64,000 bases of DNA from Euglena gracilis (taxonomy: Eukaryota > Euglenida > Euglenophyceae > Euglenales). The stretch spans positions 77,200,073 to 77,264,072 of the forward strand of contig CP154954.1 of NCBI GenBank assembly GCA_039621445.1, in the 5' to 3' direction. Numbering within the stretch: the stretch's first letter is position 1; every line of letters starts with the position of its first letter. The notes under the pieces are model-generated. The model searched no databases, was not told the origin of the DNA, and saw only the letters and a list, made by a program, of their open reading frames with translations. The translations under genes and the position numbers were made by a program. Shown one piece after another: positions 1 through 12,803 of the stretch.

Positions 1-2851
1 CCCCAAAGCAAATATCTTTAATGTATCAGAGGCAGGGGTGATTCTTGGCGTTCAGTTTAGTATAATGCTTGGTGACAAAACTGTGCACATGTGTTTTATC
101 TTGGTTGTGTGACTCCATTTCTGCAAAATCTGCTGCAAAAAAATCTGCTGCAAACCGCCCAAATGAATTTTTGTTAACTCCAATGTTTCAACGTGATAAG
201 TCAGAAGCTGAAAGCAACTCTGGTAGGACAAAATTTGACACAGAAAAGGTAGTTGTGTCCCACTCCGGGAACTTTGTCATTGGGGTCCAATTTGATGTTT
301 GTCTGGTGACGCCTTCTGTTGAATGATCTATGAAGATGGATGTGAAGTTATATAAGGATATATGTGCAAATATATGCAATATATTTTAGGTATACATATA
401 TATACATGTAATTATATATGGCATTAGGCAATGCTTTTTTCGGTTGTGTTGAAAATTCCCAAAATTATTCAAAGAGGCAATTTGTCACCATCTCCAAAAA
501 CATTTTTTTCTCCATTTCCAAAGGTTGTGTTCAGGACAGTTTCCCCTGCAGCCTGGAGGAAAAAATGCATGACAGGGGGGTAATTGCATTTATTAAAAGA
601 TGTATGAAAATGGAAGGAGGAAATTCCTGCATTTTGTGGGATCCTGCGAAAAATGTCATTTTTCCCATGAGGCTCATCAAATTAGTCAAATTTGAGTTTG
701 TCTTTAACAGAAGTTTGAGCTTTCAGCGTTTTCTGTTGATACCTCCCCCCCCCCCGTCCACCGACCACCCCATACACCGACCACCCCCTGGTCGGGGAGA
801 TTTGAAAATTGGGGTTTTTTGTCACCTAGATGTGCGACCACTCCCTGGTCGGGGGTCGTAGGTTGGGGGCACGATGATTTCTTGGTCGGGGGTTGTGGGA
901 ACCCGGTCGGTGGACAAGGCCAGCAATTCAAATTGCATACCTATGTCCTATGTTGATGTATCAGCATGACGTAAATTCTTAGTTTTTTCACCGAATCTCC
1001 AAATTGTATGTTCTTTTGGAGGCCCTCCGATTTCTTTCAGGGATTTTTTTTTGTTTTCAGCCTTCAAATATTTTGTTGGCTGCGATTGCCATATCTCTCC
1101 AGGTTCAATCGCAATCCAATTCTATTGTTCATCTAAATCTATTTTTATCGTTCCCCCCTTATTATTGTTTTGGAAGGCACGACGAAGCTGTGGTTTTTTT
1201 GGTTGCTGCAGAATTATTTTCAAAAAAATATTGAAAAACTGTGAACAGTTGCTTTCGAATTTTTTTTTCAAGGCTGTGGGCAGAATTCATTGATAAATTC
1301 ATCAGTTACCCCAGGAGGAAAAATTGGATGATTTTGAACAGGTGACATGCTTTTTTGTGTCATGTCTCACAATATCTCATTATGTTTCTCCCCATTTTCC
1401 GGACCAAAGGCAAGGCAAAGGCACCAAAACAAACAGCCACAGTGCACAAAGGAGAGATTGGCTGCTAAAAAAAGTGGCATGGAAAAGTTTGACAGAACAA
1501 ATTCCAAATATTTGTCAACCTGTTTTGGCCAGACTGCCAAATTTTTACATATTTATTTCGGAACTTTTCGGATTTTACCCCGGTTGTCAATGAAGTTTCT
1601 GAAAGTGTTCAATTCTGTTTGAAAGTCTGAGAATTTTTTCCAAAACATTTTTTGTCCAAAATCCTGTCAACCATTTCCATCCTTGCCAGGCCACCAAATT
1701 TTCAATGTCCAATTTTTTTTGCCTCCAATTTTCTTTGGCACCATTTCCCCTGTTACCCCTGTTACTCACTCCGGGGCAAGGGAACTGATTCATTTCTGGT
1801 GCCATGACCCCCAAGGAAAAATTGAATGGAAGCATTTTTTTTAATTTTTTTTCCAGTTTTATTTTCCCCCTCCCAAATTTTATTAGACCCTACTGGCTCC
1901 CCTGCAGGTTGAAAGTGGCGTAGTTTGATTATTTGGCCTCCCTTTGCCTCCAGGTGCATGCTGCGCAACGGCGTACCTGCAGCATCATGCCTGACCCCGC
2001 ACATTCTCTGGTCACTTTCCTCGCTGACCCGTGCACACTTCCTCTTCCGCCACGGCTTCACTCGTCAGTTCCCCCCGCCTGTGTCATTTGCCCAAACACA
2101 CACTCATCGAGGCAAGAGGGAAGCACAGGGGTGTGTGTTATGAATCCTCCACTGTTTGATAGCAACTGCTGGCTTGAGAGAGTTGAGTGTGAGAGTTGGT
2201 TTGCACCGGGATATCTGAACCCCCCCTTTTCGGCTTGACCACTCCCCATGTTCCGTGTTTCTGGGTTGTTGATTTTCCCATGTCCCACTTGTTTTTGGCA
2301 TTTTTGGGGAAATTTTTGCCAAAGTTGCTAAAAAAAAATGCCGGAAGCAAAGAAAAAGGAAAAAATATTTTTTGGGGGCAGGAACAGTCTATTGCTTAAG
2401 GGTTCACAGTGCCTCCCGAGCCGAGCCGTCCCCGGCGCGTGTTCTGCTTCCCCCTGGCTGTGATGAGCGGGAGGTCTGCCCCGGCTGCTGGGTGCAGGCC
2501 TTTGCTGGGGGGGGGGCATTTTTTTGGGATCAGAAGGTTTTCTTTAAGTTTCTTGACCCAGGGGATGTGTCCCGGCCTGTCCCAGCCAGCCTCCCCCCCC
2601 CCCCCGCCCCGTTGGGGTTGGGCCGAGTGGGAACCTCCCCCCCCTGGGAGGAAGGGGTATTTCTCTCTTGTTTTCAACTCGCCGAAAAAAATTCGAACCC
2701 TCCCCCCCCCCTCCCCCCGACGTCCACCCCCCAGGGGATGGGTGGGTGGGTGCCAACCAATCATGACGTGTGGCCTCAGCTCCCATCCTTGGCAGCAATC
2801 CTTTTTCACAGTTGTTCACCCATTTCTGTGCATTTTTCTTGCACCCCCCAG
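1..2851. other. Non-coding stretch, no supported gene
   Basis: I find no convincing gene here. The sequence is AT-rich to about 720, then becomes dominated by C and G runs (for example near 740-900, with repeated CTGGTCGGGG words, and 2,500-2,720). Open frames on both strands are short and low in complexity. It may be intron or intergenic DNA of the host gene whose exons appear from about 2.85 kb onward. Confidence 0.6.
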
Positions 2852-3121
2852 CCCTCAGCCGTGGGAAAGGGGTCCCTTCGATCCCCGAACTCCTGAGTTA
2901 GCCCTGAGGATGGTCCAGAAACGGTCTGCCCCGGAGCACCCTTTCGTTTTTGTTGTGCGCCCCGCTGCTCTATCCCTCACGAGCCCTGGCCTGGGGTGCT
3001 TTGGGGTCATTGACAGGTCGACGAGCCTATGTGTGGGGAGCTTCAACGGAAGGAGCGTCCCGGAGGAAATCCAGTTGGAGTTTGTGCTGCTGACCCCCCC
3101 ATCAGTGTCTTCATGCCACCA
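2852..3121 (+). CDS. Candidate host exon, unknown product
   Basis: A frame of roughly 90 codons starts right after a C-run ending in AG (intron acceptor style seen elsewhere in the window). Its codons have a normal mixed composition (for example the stretch VIDRSTSLCVGSFNGRSV), unlike the poly-C translations around it. A possible donor CAG/GTCGAC lies at 3,016/3,017, so the real exon may be shorter. It could belong to the same gene as the exons at 3.7-4.1 kb. The product is not recognised, and this could be a chance frame. Confidence 0.25.
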
Positions 3122-3675
3122 GTTTTAGGGAGTCGGGGGGTGGGTCAATCACCCTCCTTAGAACCCTGGGTGGTCTTAAAGCCGTCTGTTATCTGGCCAT
3201 CCCTTCTGGTTGAAGACAGATGCTTGAGGAGTATTTTTTGCTTTGGACCTGGTGGGGGTAATCTTTTTTCCCCCTGCAGGGCGATGCAGGAATTTTGGAG
3301 GCCAAAGGTGGGGTTCCGATGCAGGGCGATGCAGGGCGATGCAGGGATTTTTTTTGGATTTTTGATGGCTGAAGTGGGGTCTTTGGCCAAATTGGACGTT
3401 GGAAGGGAATATTGATTTGTATTTTATTTGTCATTTCCTTAGCAAACATGTCAAAAGCTCATGCATCTGTCCGCTCTGTGGCGGAATGGGTTATTTGGGC
3501 CCATACTGCTGGGTAAACCTCTGTTGTCTCGTCCCTCCCCCCCCCGCAGACCACTCCAGCCTGCCCTCCATGTCTGCCCGTGCCTGCTGCATGCCTGCGT
3601 ACAGCCTCCACATTGGTGCTTGCTTCGTACCTGAGTCGACATTGTTCCTCCCTGGCTCGTCTGGCCTTCATGCAG
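3122..3675. other. Probable intron or spacer
   Basis: No supported gene. It contains repeated GGGCGATGCA words (about 3,285-3,345, again near 5,425-5,445) and a C-run followed by GCAG at about 3,537-3,549 that looks like an intron acceptor. Confidence 0.5.
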
Positions 3676-3737
3676 GACGCCTGGAGGGAGCTCTGGGGGG
3701 AGATGTTCTTCCCGTGGCTGCAGTTGAGTGACTCCCT

Positions 3738-3810
<73 letters not shown>

Positions 3811-4097
3811 ATGTGTGGATGCTCCAGTGGGAGAGGGAGCCCTTCGAGGAAGGCTGGCTGGAGGCCAAGAAGCAGGAGCAGGTCGTGTGCTGTGCCTGCT
3901 GCGTCCTCTGCAAGAACCGTGGTGCATGGATGTGCCTGTGGTGTGACCTCCAAAGGCCTTTGCTGATCAGCGTCCTCTCCTTCAGTGGAGAAAGCTGCGT
4001 GGTCGGGAGAAGCACGACCGGCAGTGGTTGCTGCTGCTGGAGAGGCAGCGGTGGGACCTGCAGGAGCTGCGCAAACATCAAGGATGGCAACAGCGAG
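3676..4097 (+). CDS. Three small exons of a Trp-rich host gene
   Basis: Three exons with matching phases are inferred: 3,676-3,738 (after CATGCAG, before GTGTGT), 3,828-3,881 (after CTCCAG, before GTCGTG) and 3,986-4,097 (after CTTCAG, before GTGCC). All three begin in phase 0; the last leaves one base over. The joined product is rich in Trp, Leu, Arg and Glu and looks amphipathic and helical: exon 1 contains DAWRELWGEMFFPWLQ, exon 2 is WEREPFEEGWLEAKKQEQ, exon 3 contains RQWLLLLERQRWDLQELRK. Exons 2 and 3 both start with TGG directly after the acceptor. The first intron is almost entirely a GT microsatellite. I do not recognise the family. Upstream and downstream exons are not located, so this is a fragment of a gene. 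The main support is the splice-phase agreement plus coding-like composition. Confidence 0.45.
3739..3809. repeat. (GT)n microsatellite
   Basis: About 35 uninterrupted GT units. They begin exactly at the inferred donor of the first Trp-rich exon and make up most of an 89-bp intron. Confidence 0.95.
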
Positions 4098-4242
4098 GTG
4101 CCTTGGTTCATGGGGAAATGTTGAAAAGGTGGTGATTGATGCACAGAAACATCAGAGATTGAAGTGTGTCGTCAGACATATTCAAACTGTCATCCGTTTG
4201 GATGGGAAGGCCACGATGCTTCCATTGGAAGGGGGCGCAAGG
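4098..4242. other. Short spacer or intron
   Basis: Follows the inferred donor at 4,098; no further exon of the Trp-rich gene was recognised before the inverted-repeat element at 4,243. Confidence 0.4.
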
Positions 4243-5199
4243 CGGTAGACTGGGGGGGGGTAGTGGGTAGTCGGCCGACTAGTCGGCCGACTACCCAATT
4301 GGTCGGCCGACTAGGCCTGGTCGGTAGCTAGTCGGCGAGACAGGGGGGGGGGGTAGTGGGTAGTCGGCCGACTAGTCGGCCGACTACCCACTCTAATGTA
4401 CTAACGGGTCCAAACCGCCGACTTTTAAGCCCCTCCCATGAAGAAAATTCAATGCAAACTAGTCGGTGGCTAGTCGGCGGTCTTAAAAATGGTCTGTGGC
4501 GGGCCCAAATCACCCGGAAATGGTCTGGATGGGTCCAAATAAGTGTCTTACGCCTAAATAAACACCCCCAGATGGAAATTGGGTCGGTGGGGGATTACAT
4601 GAAAATCCTTTAGAAATGCAAGCATTCTGCATCACGAGGGGCAGAAAACTCCCCCCTCCACCCCCATCCGAGCCTCAAATAACAAAATCCCTTCTGTGTT
4701 GGCAACATACTCGGGGGCTAAGTCGTTTTCGTGGCTCATTTTGGCATAGGAGGGGGGGGGGGAGGGCTCCGCCCCCCGGCACCCCCCCTCAAAGAACAAA
4801 ATCCTTTCTATGTTGGCAATAGACTTGGAGGGATAAGGCCTTTTTTTGTGTGCAAATTTTAAAATCTATATATATATACAATATATATAATATTATATTA
4901 TATATTATTTATATAATATTATTTTATATATTAATAAAATATTGAAAATCCAATGGGGAGAGGTGTTCCTTTGTCAAAAGTGGCCCAAAATGGACATTCC
5001 CCCCCCCCTTTTTTTGCATATTCACCCCCCGATTGGGGGGTTCTGGAGCCATTCGGGTGGGTTTTGACTGGTGTTGAGGTGATTTAGACAAAAGTTTTTT
5101 CCCAGGGGGGGGGGCTTAAAAGTCGGCGGTTTTGACCCGTTAGTACATTAGAGTGGGTAGTCGGCCGACTACCCACTACTACCCCCCCCCAGACTACCG
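4243..5199. mobile_element. Inverted-repeat (MITE-like) element with GTCGGCCGAC palindromes
   Basis: The left end (CGGTAGACTGGGGG) and the right end read on the other strand (CGGTAGTCTGGGGG) match. The match extends inward through GTAGTCGGCCGACTAC and CACTCTAATGTACTAACGGGTC to a CCGCCGACTTTTAAGCCCC block (about 4,360-4,435 against 5,103-5,185). The left arm carries an extra copy of the palindromic GTCGGCCGAC cluster (4,260-4,345). The interior has an AT-rich island (about 4,861-4,945) and no coding frame. There is no obvious target duplication. It is most simply a non-autonomous DNA transposon; the superfamily is not determined. Confidence 0.65.
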
Positions 5200-7730
5200 T
5201 TTGGCACTTTGGAAGGGGCAAGCCCAAAAAATTGCTGCCCCCCCCCCCCCCGTGGCCACCACCTGCCGCAGCCACTCCTCGGCCACCTCACCCTCCACCC
5301 GTGTTGCACAAATGGCATGAGACAATTGTTATCATATTAATAGCATTCCGTGATTTTAGTGTTCATGTGACTCCCCAATGGGCAACTTTGGTCTTCGGTT
5401 ATAGGGCACCATTGGATGGCTCTAGGGCGATGCAGGGCGATGCGGGGCCAAAGGGGTGGGTGACCGAAGGTGCTTGGTGGGCAGGAAAAAAAACTGTAAA
5501 TTCACAACGTGACCCTCCAGGGAGAGAGGGCTCCCCAGGTCCAGGCTAGAGGGATGGCGTGAGCACAGCCATCCCATGGCCCTCTGAGTTCAGTCCAATT
5601 GGGGGTGGGCACTGCTGATCTTTGAGACATGTGTGTTGGTGTGGTTTTGGGATCCACAGGAATTTTCGCTGCATGATGTGTTCTGTCCCATGATGTGTCT
5701 GCCCGTGCCATCAACCGCTGAGGGATCACCCGCGGGTGTCAGTGCTTTTCCAGTGTCCAACCCACTCCTGGATGATGGCATTGATTTCTTCCTTTGGGTG
5801 TGGGAATATTCATATTTCACGGAGAGGCAACAGATCGTCAGGGCTAGAGAGCCCCAGAGCCACGCCTCTCGGGTCAACCCTGCCACGCTGTTCGTGGCTT
5901 GTGGCTTCCATGCACCTGACCCTCCTTTCTGGCAGCCCAGGATTGGAAGAATGTCTCTCCCCTCCTATTTAAGACAGCAAGCAATCCCTTCCATTAATGT
6001 GTGTGTGCGCGCGCATGTGCGTGCGTGGCAATCTGTGATTGTGTTTGTGCGTGCGTGCGTGTGTGCGTGCGTGTTGTTTGTATGCGCCAAGAAAGAGCAA
6101 ACATTCTTTTAAGAAAATTCTTCCAGTAAAATAAATCACCATATTTAATGAATGGGTTGCCTACCAATTGGGAGATTGGGAGGGGGGTTTATAAAACGAA
6201 ACGGTGATAGCAGAACAAAGGCTGTGATAGCATAAATGCACTACCATGCAAATCCGAAAATAGCCACCTCTGATTGCTTTTCCCAACAGCCCAACTCTGA
6301 TGCTGATGCCGAGAATCCGCCAGTGCACACCAGCAATTGCACACCAGCAATTTGATCTTTCTGGTGCATCAAAAAAACACATATTGATATTTTTGCAAGG
6401 CGCAAAAAAAACCAAAGGTTGCTGGCAACAGCCTTGGGCAGTGCAAGGGAATTCCTCAGGCCTGGGGGCTCCCACTGCAAACTGCATGCAGCTGTCTGGT
6501 CTTTGCAGTTGCATTCCATCGCCCCCGTGCCCCCCGGCCAGTGACTCGCCGCTGTACTTTGGATCTTGCTTCAGGTTGGCAGGATGCGATGTTCGATGGG
6601 AGCATGGCCTGAGCACCGCAGGGGTCAATCGTGTTTTTTTTTTTGCATTTGGGCTGTTCAGACAATGAGGGATCAAACAAAAGGTCCCCCCCCCCCCGGG
6701 CTGAATGGCCTTCACACTTCCAATGAGCGCGTTTGGTGCCACAGCCAAAGGAGTGCCAAAGGAGTTGTCTTTGCAAAGTGCCAGTTTTTGCCAAGTGTGG
6801 GGGTTGCAGGGTTTGATGTAAGGAGGGCGTACATGGTTTAGGTGGGGGGTGTCCCCCACCCCCCCCCCCCTGGCCCGCAGGGGGGTCCGGACCACCCCCC
6901 CCCCCCCACCTGCCAGGGGGGTCCGGACCGACCCTGGGGGGGGGGTACCCGGGACCCCCCCCAAAAGGGTCAATTTTTTCCTCCGGCGCTTTGCGCCGAA
7001 ATTTTTTTGCATTTTTGGCACATTTTTGCCCAAAAAGTACCCAAAATGGCACTTTTGGTCGTTTTGGGGGGTCAAAGATTTTCGGGCTGGCGCGAAGCGC
7101 CGGGCCGAAAATCCGTCACCCGGACCGCGCCACTGTTTAGGTGGGGGGGTGTCCCCCCCCTCCTGGCCCGCAGGGGGGGGGGTCCGGACCACCCCCCCCC
7201 ACCTGTCCTTATATCGAACCCTGGGGGGTTGATCCCACCCCCTTCGCGCATTAATCCCGTACAGCCCCCCCCCCCCCCCTTGGGTGTATCCCCCGCCTTA
7301 TGTATTTTCGGCATTTTTGTAATTTCTGGAAGTCGCTCTTTAAGTGTTTGTTGACGTTGCAAACCAACGTGCAATGGCAGCAGGCTGAATTTTAAGGCGG
7401 TGCCGACCCCACCCGGAAGGGGGGGGTGCCTGATTGGGCAGGCACTCCAAGGCACCCATGTCCGACCCCCAGGGGTGGGGCACATGGCCAGAAGTGCTGG
7501 GCACTTGGCCGAGGCACTTCCGGCGCCGAAGGTGCTGAAAGCCCAGGCCATTTTTGGGCACTTTTTGGCCCACGACCAGTCAGGCACCGACCCCCCCCCC
7601 CAGGGGGGGGGGTAGTGCCTGCCTGTCCAGGCACTGCATGGCACTCCAAGACCCCCCTCCCCCCAGGGGTTGGTCAATTTCAGCCTGAACAACCACCTTC
7701 TTTTTTTCCATTTTTACCTCACATATTTCA
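5200..7730. other. Non-coding stretch with C/G runs and GT/GC microsatellite
   Basis: No supported gene. A GT/GC-type microsatellite lies at about 5,998-6,075. From about 6,840 to 7,280 the sequence consists of alternating long C and G runs with repeated GGGGTCCGGACC words; open frames there are proline/glycine artefacts. Short repeats such as TTTGCGCCGAAATTTTTT (near 6,990) recur elsewhere. Confidence 0.6.
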
Positions 7731-8131
7731 GCAGGGGGGGGGAAATGCGTTTCGCATTTTTTCGCATTTTTGCGCATTTTTTCGCATTTTTTGCGCATTT
7801 TTTCGTTTTTTTCAGCACATTTTTTTGCTTTTTGGCACATTTTTTTGTGATTTTCCAAAATTTTCGCATTTTTTGACCATTTTTGCAATTTTTTTGCAAA
7901 AATTTGAAATTTTTGACTGTTTTTTGAAACGTACATTTTCCTCATTATTCTACATAATTTCTTCAAATTTGGTGCCATTTTTGCATGTTTTTGGGTAATT
8001 TTTGCATTTTCGTGATTTTTGCACATTTTTTCTCGGATTTTGCACATTTTTGCGCATTTTTTCCAAAAATGCGCATTTTTTGCGCATTTTTTTGCGCATT
8101 TTTGCGCATTTTTTCCGAGGCCGGGCGAGCG
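7731..8131. repeat. GCGCATTTTT dispersed repeat, copy 1
   Basis: A block of (T)GCGCATTTTTT words followed by a unique stretch (CATTATTCTACATAATTTC near 7,940), then more GCGCATTTT words, ending in CCGAGGCCGGGCGAGCG. The same order and ending recur at 16,865-17,315, so it is a true dispersed repeat and not only low complexity. Confidence 0.8.
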
Positions 8132-9340
8132 GATCCCCCCCCCCCTGATTTCAGTGCATTTTCTGTGGAGAGAGAAAACTGGTGGATACTGTGAAATTTT
8201 TATCCAGGCTGTTTGGCTAAGTCCTGATTTCCCGGAGGAATAGCAGATAATAAACTTTCAAGGATCGCGCATGCTTTGAACTGTATTGACGTTTCAGCCT
8301 TGTATTTCTCCCCTCCTCCTTGCATACAAATTTGCCCCCCTTCAAGTTGGCATTCGGCCTCAACTTGTAATCTGCCCATTTTCAAAGTTTTTTTGGCCTA
8401 TTTTGCACATGGCCTGCCAAAATTCTCAACTTGCAACCTTGGTCCCATAGGTTGGCCTCCTGCCTTTCAGATTATCATGGATAACGAGGGATGAGTCAAA
8501 TTCGGGCAACGCCCCCCCCCCCCAGCAACGGAGATTACACGGCCTGAGAATTTGCCATTCTCAAGGGGTATTCGCTTGGGTCAAACCCAGCGGGCACCCA
8601 AAGCCAGCACCCCCTCACTCAGGGGTTTGAAGCAGAGTCAGCGCCGGCCATGCACCTCAGAGCACAAGGCACCTCTCCCTCCCCCGGTGTTGTTAAATAT
8701 GAAGGCTTTTTTTGCTACATGCGCCGGTGGGCTGGACCTCCTTTCATTGCATTTCCCCCCTTTCGCAGCCCGGCCGCCAGCCCCATGTTACGCAGGAGTG
8801 AGGCGACCTCCCTGTTACCAACTGTCCACCCCGGCCGCTGCGGAGACCGCCCGTCACAGACATGGACAGGTGTGGCGCCCGGCGGGGTGTGGTGGCGTGC
8901 ATGCGATGGGGAGTGGGGGGCGGCAAGAGGCGTTTCAGAGCAAGGACGTGGGGGCAGGCACTTGGGGGCAGCAAAATTTCTGCCCCCTGGTGGCATACAT
9001 GGCTGCAGTGCCCAGCAGGCATGTTGGCATCTGAACGGATACTGCATGAGATGAGATGCCGTCACCCCCCCCCCAGGAGGAGGGGGGCGCTTGGCCCTGG
9101 CCCGGGCCCGGTCCCCAGGCCTTACCTTCAATCATGGCCCGGGCCAAGCGCCTGGGGGGGTGCGTGTCATTCAGATCGTCTGTGGCTGTTTTCATGTCAG
9201 GACGTAATTTTTTAACCTCACCTCCCCCCCTGGGTGGGTTGCCTCTTTTTGCTTTCCCCTCTGTCCAACACCTTTTGTTTTTTGTCAACCTCCATGTGCA
9301 AAGCTGGGCGCACCGTGGCCACAGGTGTGGTGGGGTGGTG
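8132..9340. other. Spacer with possible unplaced exon near 8.77-8.87 kb
   Basis: Mostly non-coding. A GC-rich patch (about 8,769-8,868) lies between a CGCAG acceptor-like site and GACAG/GTGTGG, and could be an exon of an unknown gene. It has no recognisable product and its phase does not fit the bL35 targeting exon. Confidence 0.3.
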
Positions 9341-10990
9341 GCCATGCCATTGCTTAACACCTGTCCCACCCACCCACCCGGGGGGGGGTGACTGACTGGT
9401 TTTTTTCAGAGTGACTGACTGGTTTTCTGGCCAAGAGCCCCCCCCCGGGGGGGGGTAGGTGGGGTGGTGTAAGGGGTACCTGACCACTCACCGCACAGCA
9501 AGCTGGGCCAGAAGCGAAGTTAGCGCCGGCCATAAAAAGACAAGAAGCCTTAGTGCAACGAAGGGGGTGGGATAGGCCCGAAAATGAAAAGTGGCTGGCC
9601 TGGCGCCAAAGGCACCGGAGATTTTTGTATTTTTTGGAAATTTTTTGGCAAATTTTCATTGCCTCCTGAACAGACCATTGCTTAACACCTGTCCCACCCC
9701 ACCCCCGGGGGGGGGGTGACTGACTGGTTTTTTCAGAGTGACTGACTGGTTTTTTGGCCGTGACCCCCCCCCCCCGGGGGGTGGGGTAGGCCAGAAATCA
9801 CCCAAAAGTGGCTGAGTGGCCAACCGGCACCAAAGGCGCGAGAAAATTTTGGCCAAAAATGGCCTGGAAAGGCGAAAAAGTGACTGATTTTCCTGAGTGG
9901 CCGACCCCCCCCCCCCGGGGGGTAAAGTGACTGACTGGCTTGGCCGAGGAAAGTGACTGACTGGTTTTTCAGAGTGGAAAGTGACCCTCCCTCCCCCCCC
10001 CGGGGGGGGGTCGCTAAGCAATGGTATGCTCCTGAAGAGTGGCCGATCCCCCCCGGGGTGGGTAAAGTGTCTGACTGGTTTTTTCAGAGTGGAAAGTGAC
10101 CTCCCCCCCCCCCAGGGCCCCCAGGGGTCGCTAAGCAATGGTATGGTGGTGGCAACTGTGGCAAGGCTGCAGATGTATCGGCAACGCTCAAATGATTGCA
10201 ACTTCAAAGCTTTCCCATGCTTTTTTCCCATGCTTTTTTTTACCATTGGGAGTTGGACCAAACAACCTCCCTTGGGGGAAGTTGACAAAAAACCACCCAG
10301 CACCGAAGGCGCCAGAAAGTTTTTGTGGGCCATTTTCTTCATTTGTGTCATTTCATTTATCAATTTCCCCCTGGATTCCAGGGTGGCTGCACCCCCCCCC
10401 CCCCCAGGTGGGAGTGGCTGCCTGACTGGTTTTGGAAAGGAGAAGTAACCTCCCCCCCCAAGGTTGGTGGTAATTTGGGCGGAATCGCACGTTGGGGGTC
10501 TGACCCCCACCCATACCATTGCTTAACACCTGTCCCCCCCGGGGGGGGGGGCTGACTGGTTTTTTCAGAGTGATTGACTGGTTTTTTTTGGCCAAGACCC
10601 CCATCCCCAGGGGTGGGGTAGGCCCGAAAATGAAAAAGTGGCTGCTGTCACCGAAGGTGCCGGGAATTTTTGGATTTTTGAGCAAATGTTCATGATGAAG
10701 GAATAGGCAAACTCCGGGATATTTGCGTGTCAGATGACGAGAGGGGCTCATCATCGTCGAACAATGCCAAATTGTCCGATTCTGATTCTTCTGATTATTC
10801 TTCTGATTGAACTATGCCTCTTTTTCCTCAAATTGGGCGAGGCCATACATGAACATACCTCCAATCTCATAGTGGCCGATCCCCCCGGGGGGGGTAAAGT
10901 GACTGACTGGTGATTGTTTTTTTTTGGGAAACAGTGACTGACTGGTTTTTTCAGAGTGGAAATTGACCCCCCCCCCCGGGGGTCGCTAAG
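9341..10990. repeat. GTGACTGACTGGTTTTTT repeat cluster with inverted modules
   Basis: The phrase GTGACTGACTGGTTTTTTCAG recurs many times (for example near 9,390, 9,718, 9,955, 10,905 and 10,930). It is combined with C-run/G-run blocks and with CATTGCTTAACACCTGTCCC on one side and GGGGTCGCTAAGCAATGG on the other (about 9,350 with 10,005; 9,675 with 10,127; 10,517 with 10,982), which are approximate reverse complements. This looks like several copies of a short inverted-repeat element. No gene seen. Confidence 0.7.
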
Positions 10991-11143
10991 CAATTTCTTC
11001 CCCACCCCATCCCAATGGATCAAAAGTTCTTCCCCCCCCCATCTCTTCCCGTACGGCCCTGCCCTTTTGGTCAAGCACCCAAAGCCAGCACCACCCTTTG
11101 TTGTGTTCTGGGTTTGCCATATGCCGCCCCCCCCCCCCCCCAG

Positions 11144-12767
11144 GCCTGCTGGTGGTGGCCGGCGTGGTCTCCGCGCTGGCCCTCCTGGTGCCGGCCGCCA
11201 ACGCCTTCGCCTTGTACGCCCCCGCTGCGGCCACGGCCGCCCGGCCGGTGGTGGCCACCACTGCGGGGCTGACCCCGTCGGTCATGGAGACCAGGATGGC
11301 AGGTGTGTGTTGTGTGTGTGTGTGTGTGTGTGTTGGGGAGAAGAAGACCAAGTTTTCAGGCATGGGTGACCCCATGCCATGGGGTGGGGGGGGCTTGCCT
11401 GCCTGGGCAGGTACTCGAACGCACCCAGATCAGGGTGTCGAATGCCAGAGGGGGCGCAAAGTCCCATAATTTTGGAGAAAATTTGGGGTTTGGGCAAGGT
11501 GGAACGCATTTTTTTTGAATTTTGAGGGTTTTTTGCCTGTTTTTTGCTTTTTCCGCAATTTTTTCCTTGGATTTTTGCTGGAATTTTTTTATGATGAAGA
11601 ATCCCTCATTTTACCTCGATTTCCCCCCGAGACCAAAAATTTTGTCATTTTTTTGGTCAACAGAATAGTTATTTTATGCAAATGAAATATTCATTTCGGC
11701 AGAGCCAAAAGTTTTCTGAGGCCTCCCCAGCAGAAGGTGCACATCCTGAGGGAGCTCCCAAAGGATTTTATATGGAAATTGCATTTTTTTTTTGCATTTG
11801 CTTGCGTTTATTTGTGTTTTTTTTGAGCCGCGTTCCGGGAAAACCCCCCCTGGTTTGGTTTGGGGGTTTTTCCCAGATAGGTGTATTTTCCATTCCGGCG
11901 GGGTGGGTGGGTTTTCGAGAGAGTGGGTGGGTGGTTTGGGGTCTCTGGGACCCCCGGGGGTGGGTTCTGGGGTTCGCCATGGGCCAGATTTTGGCCCGCC
12001 TGGCCGAAAAAAATTTTCAGCGTTTTCGGCCGATTTTGGCGGGATTTTGGGTGGTCGAATGGGTGGTTACCCCCCCCCCCCGGTGGGGGGTTGTGGGTGG
12101 CTGGGTTTTTGAATAAAGTGGTGGAGGGGTGGAGAGTGCTCCCCCCCCCCCAGGGGTCACTGGTGAATCTATGTTTGAAACCCCCGCCCCTGGGGTGCTG
12201 CCCTCTGTGCCAGACTGAAAAAAAGTCGGTGCTATCCCAACCCCAGGGGGGGGTAGGGGGTGTTGGGGTCCTCAATTTGCCAAGACAGGCGTTTGTTAGT
12301 GTAAAACAATTTCCAAGACAGGCGACCGTTTGTGTAAAACGATTTCCAAGACAGACAGTGGCATGGTTGCCAAATAGCTCCCCAAATGGGCCAAACATGC
12401 AAATCAAGGCCAGGCTTCAATGACCAATTAAGCATTACCAGGCCCGTCGATTTCAGTCCACAGATTGGGTTTTCCGCCTCTCGGCAGTGGCCGCCCTCCC
12501 CGCGGGGTACGGCGAGCCCCTCGCCGACGTCGAGGCCGAGCTCGTGCCCATCGCTGCCCGCCAGCCGGTGAGCTGGGGGGCCCCGGCCCTGCTGCTGATG
12601 GCCGTTGTGGGTGTGCCACAGGGACCACTCCCCAACACCACATGGGTTGAATGGGTCTGTTTTTTCAGGAAGTTCTCACCCTCCACCCTCTGTGGGTGGG
12701 TGCCCTGGATTCTTATTATATGCACACACACAGACACACATATGTACATACGTTTGAATATGTGTGT

Positions 12768-12803
<36 letters not shown>

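Noticed and set aside
3459-4144. Long frames of alternating Thr-His or Cys-Val residues
   Set aside because: They are translations of the GT microsatellite on either strand and cross the inferred exons in the wrong frames.
7580-8047. Minus-strand Lys/Asn/Met-rich ORF (KNAKKCEKMRKN style)
   Set aside because: Translation of the GCGCATTTT repeat; the same pattern appears in the second copy at 16.7-17.1 kb.
9134-9160. ATG GCC CGG GCC AAG as possible first exon of bL35
   Set aside because: Attractive as a signal-peptide start, but the only donor (GG/GTGCGT) leaves phase 2 while the exon at 11,144 needs phase 1.
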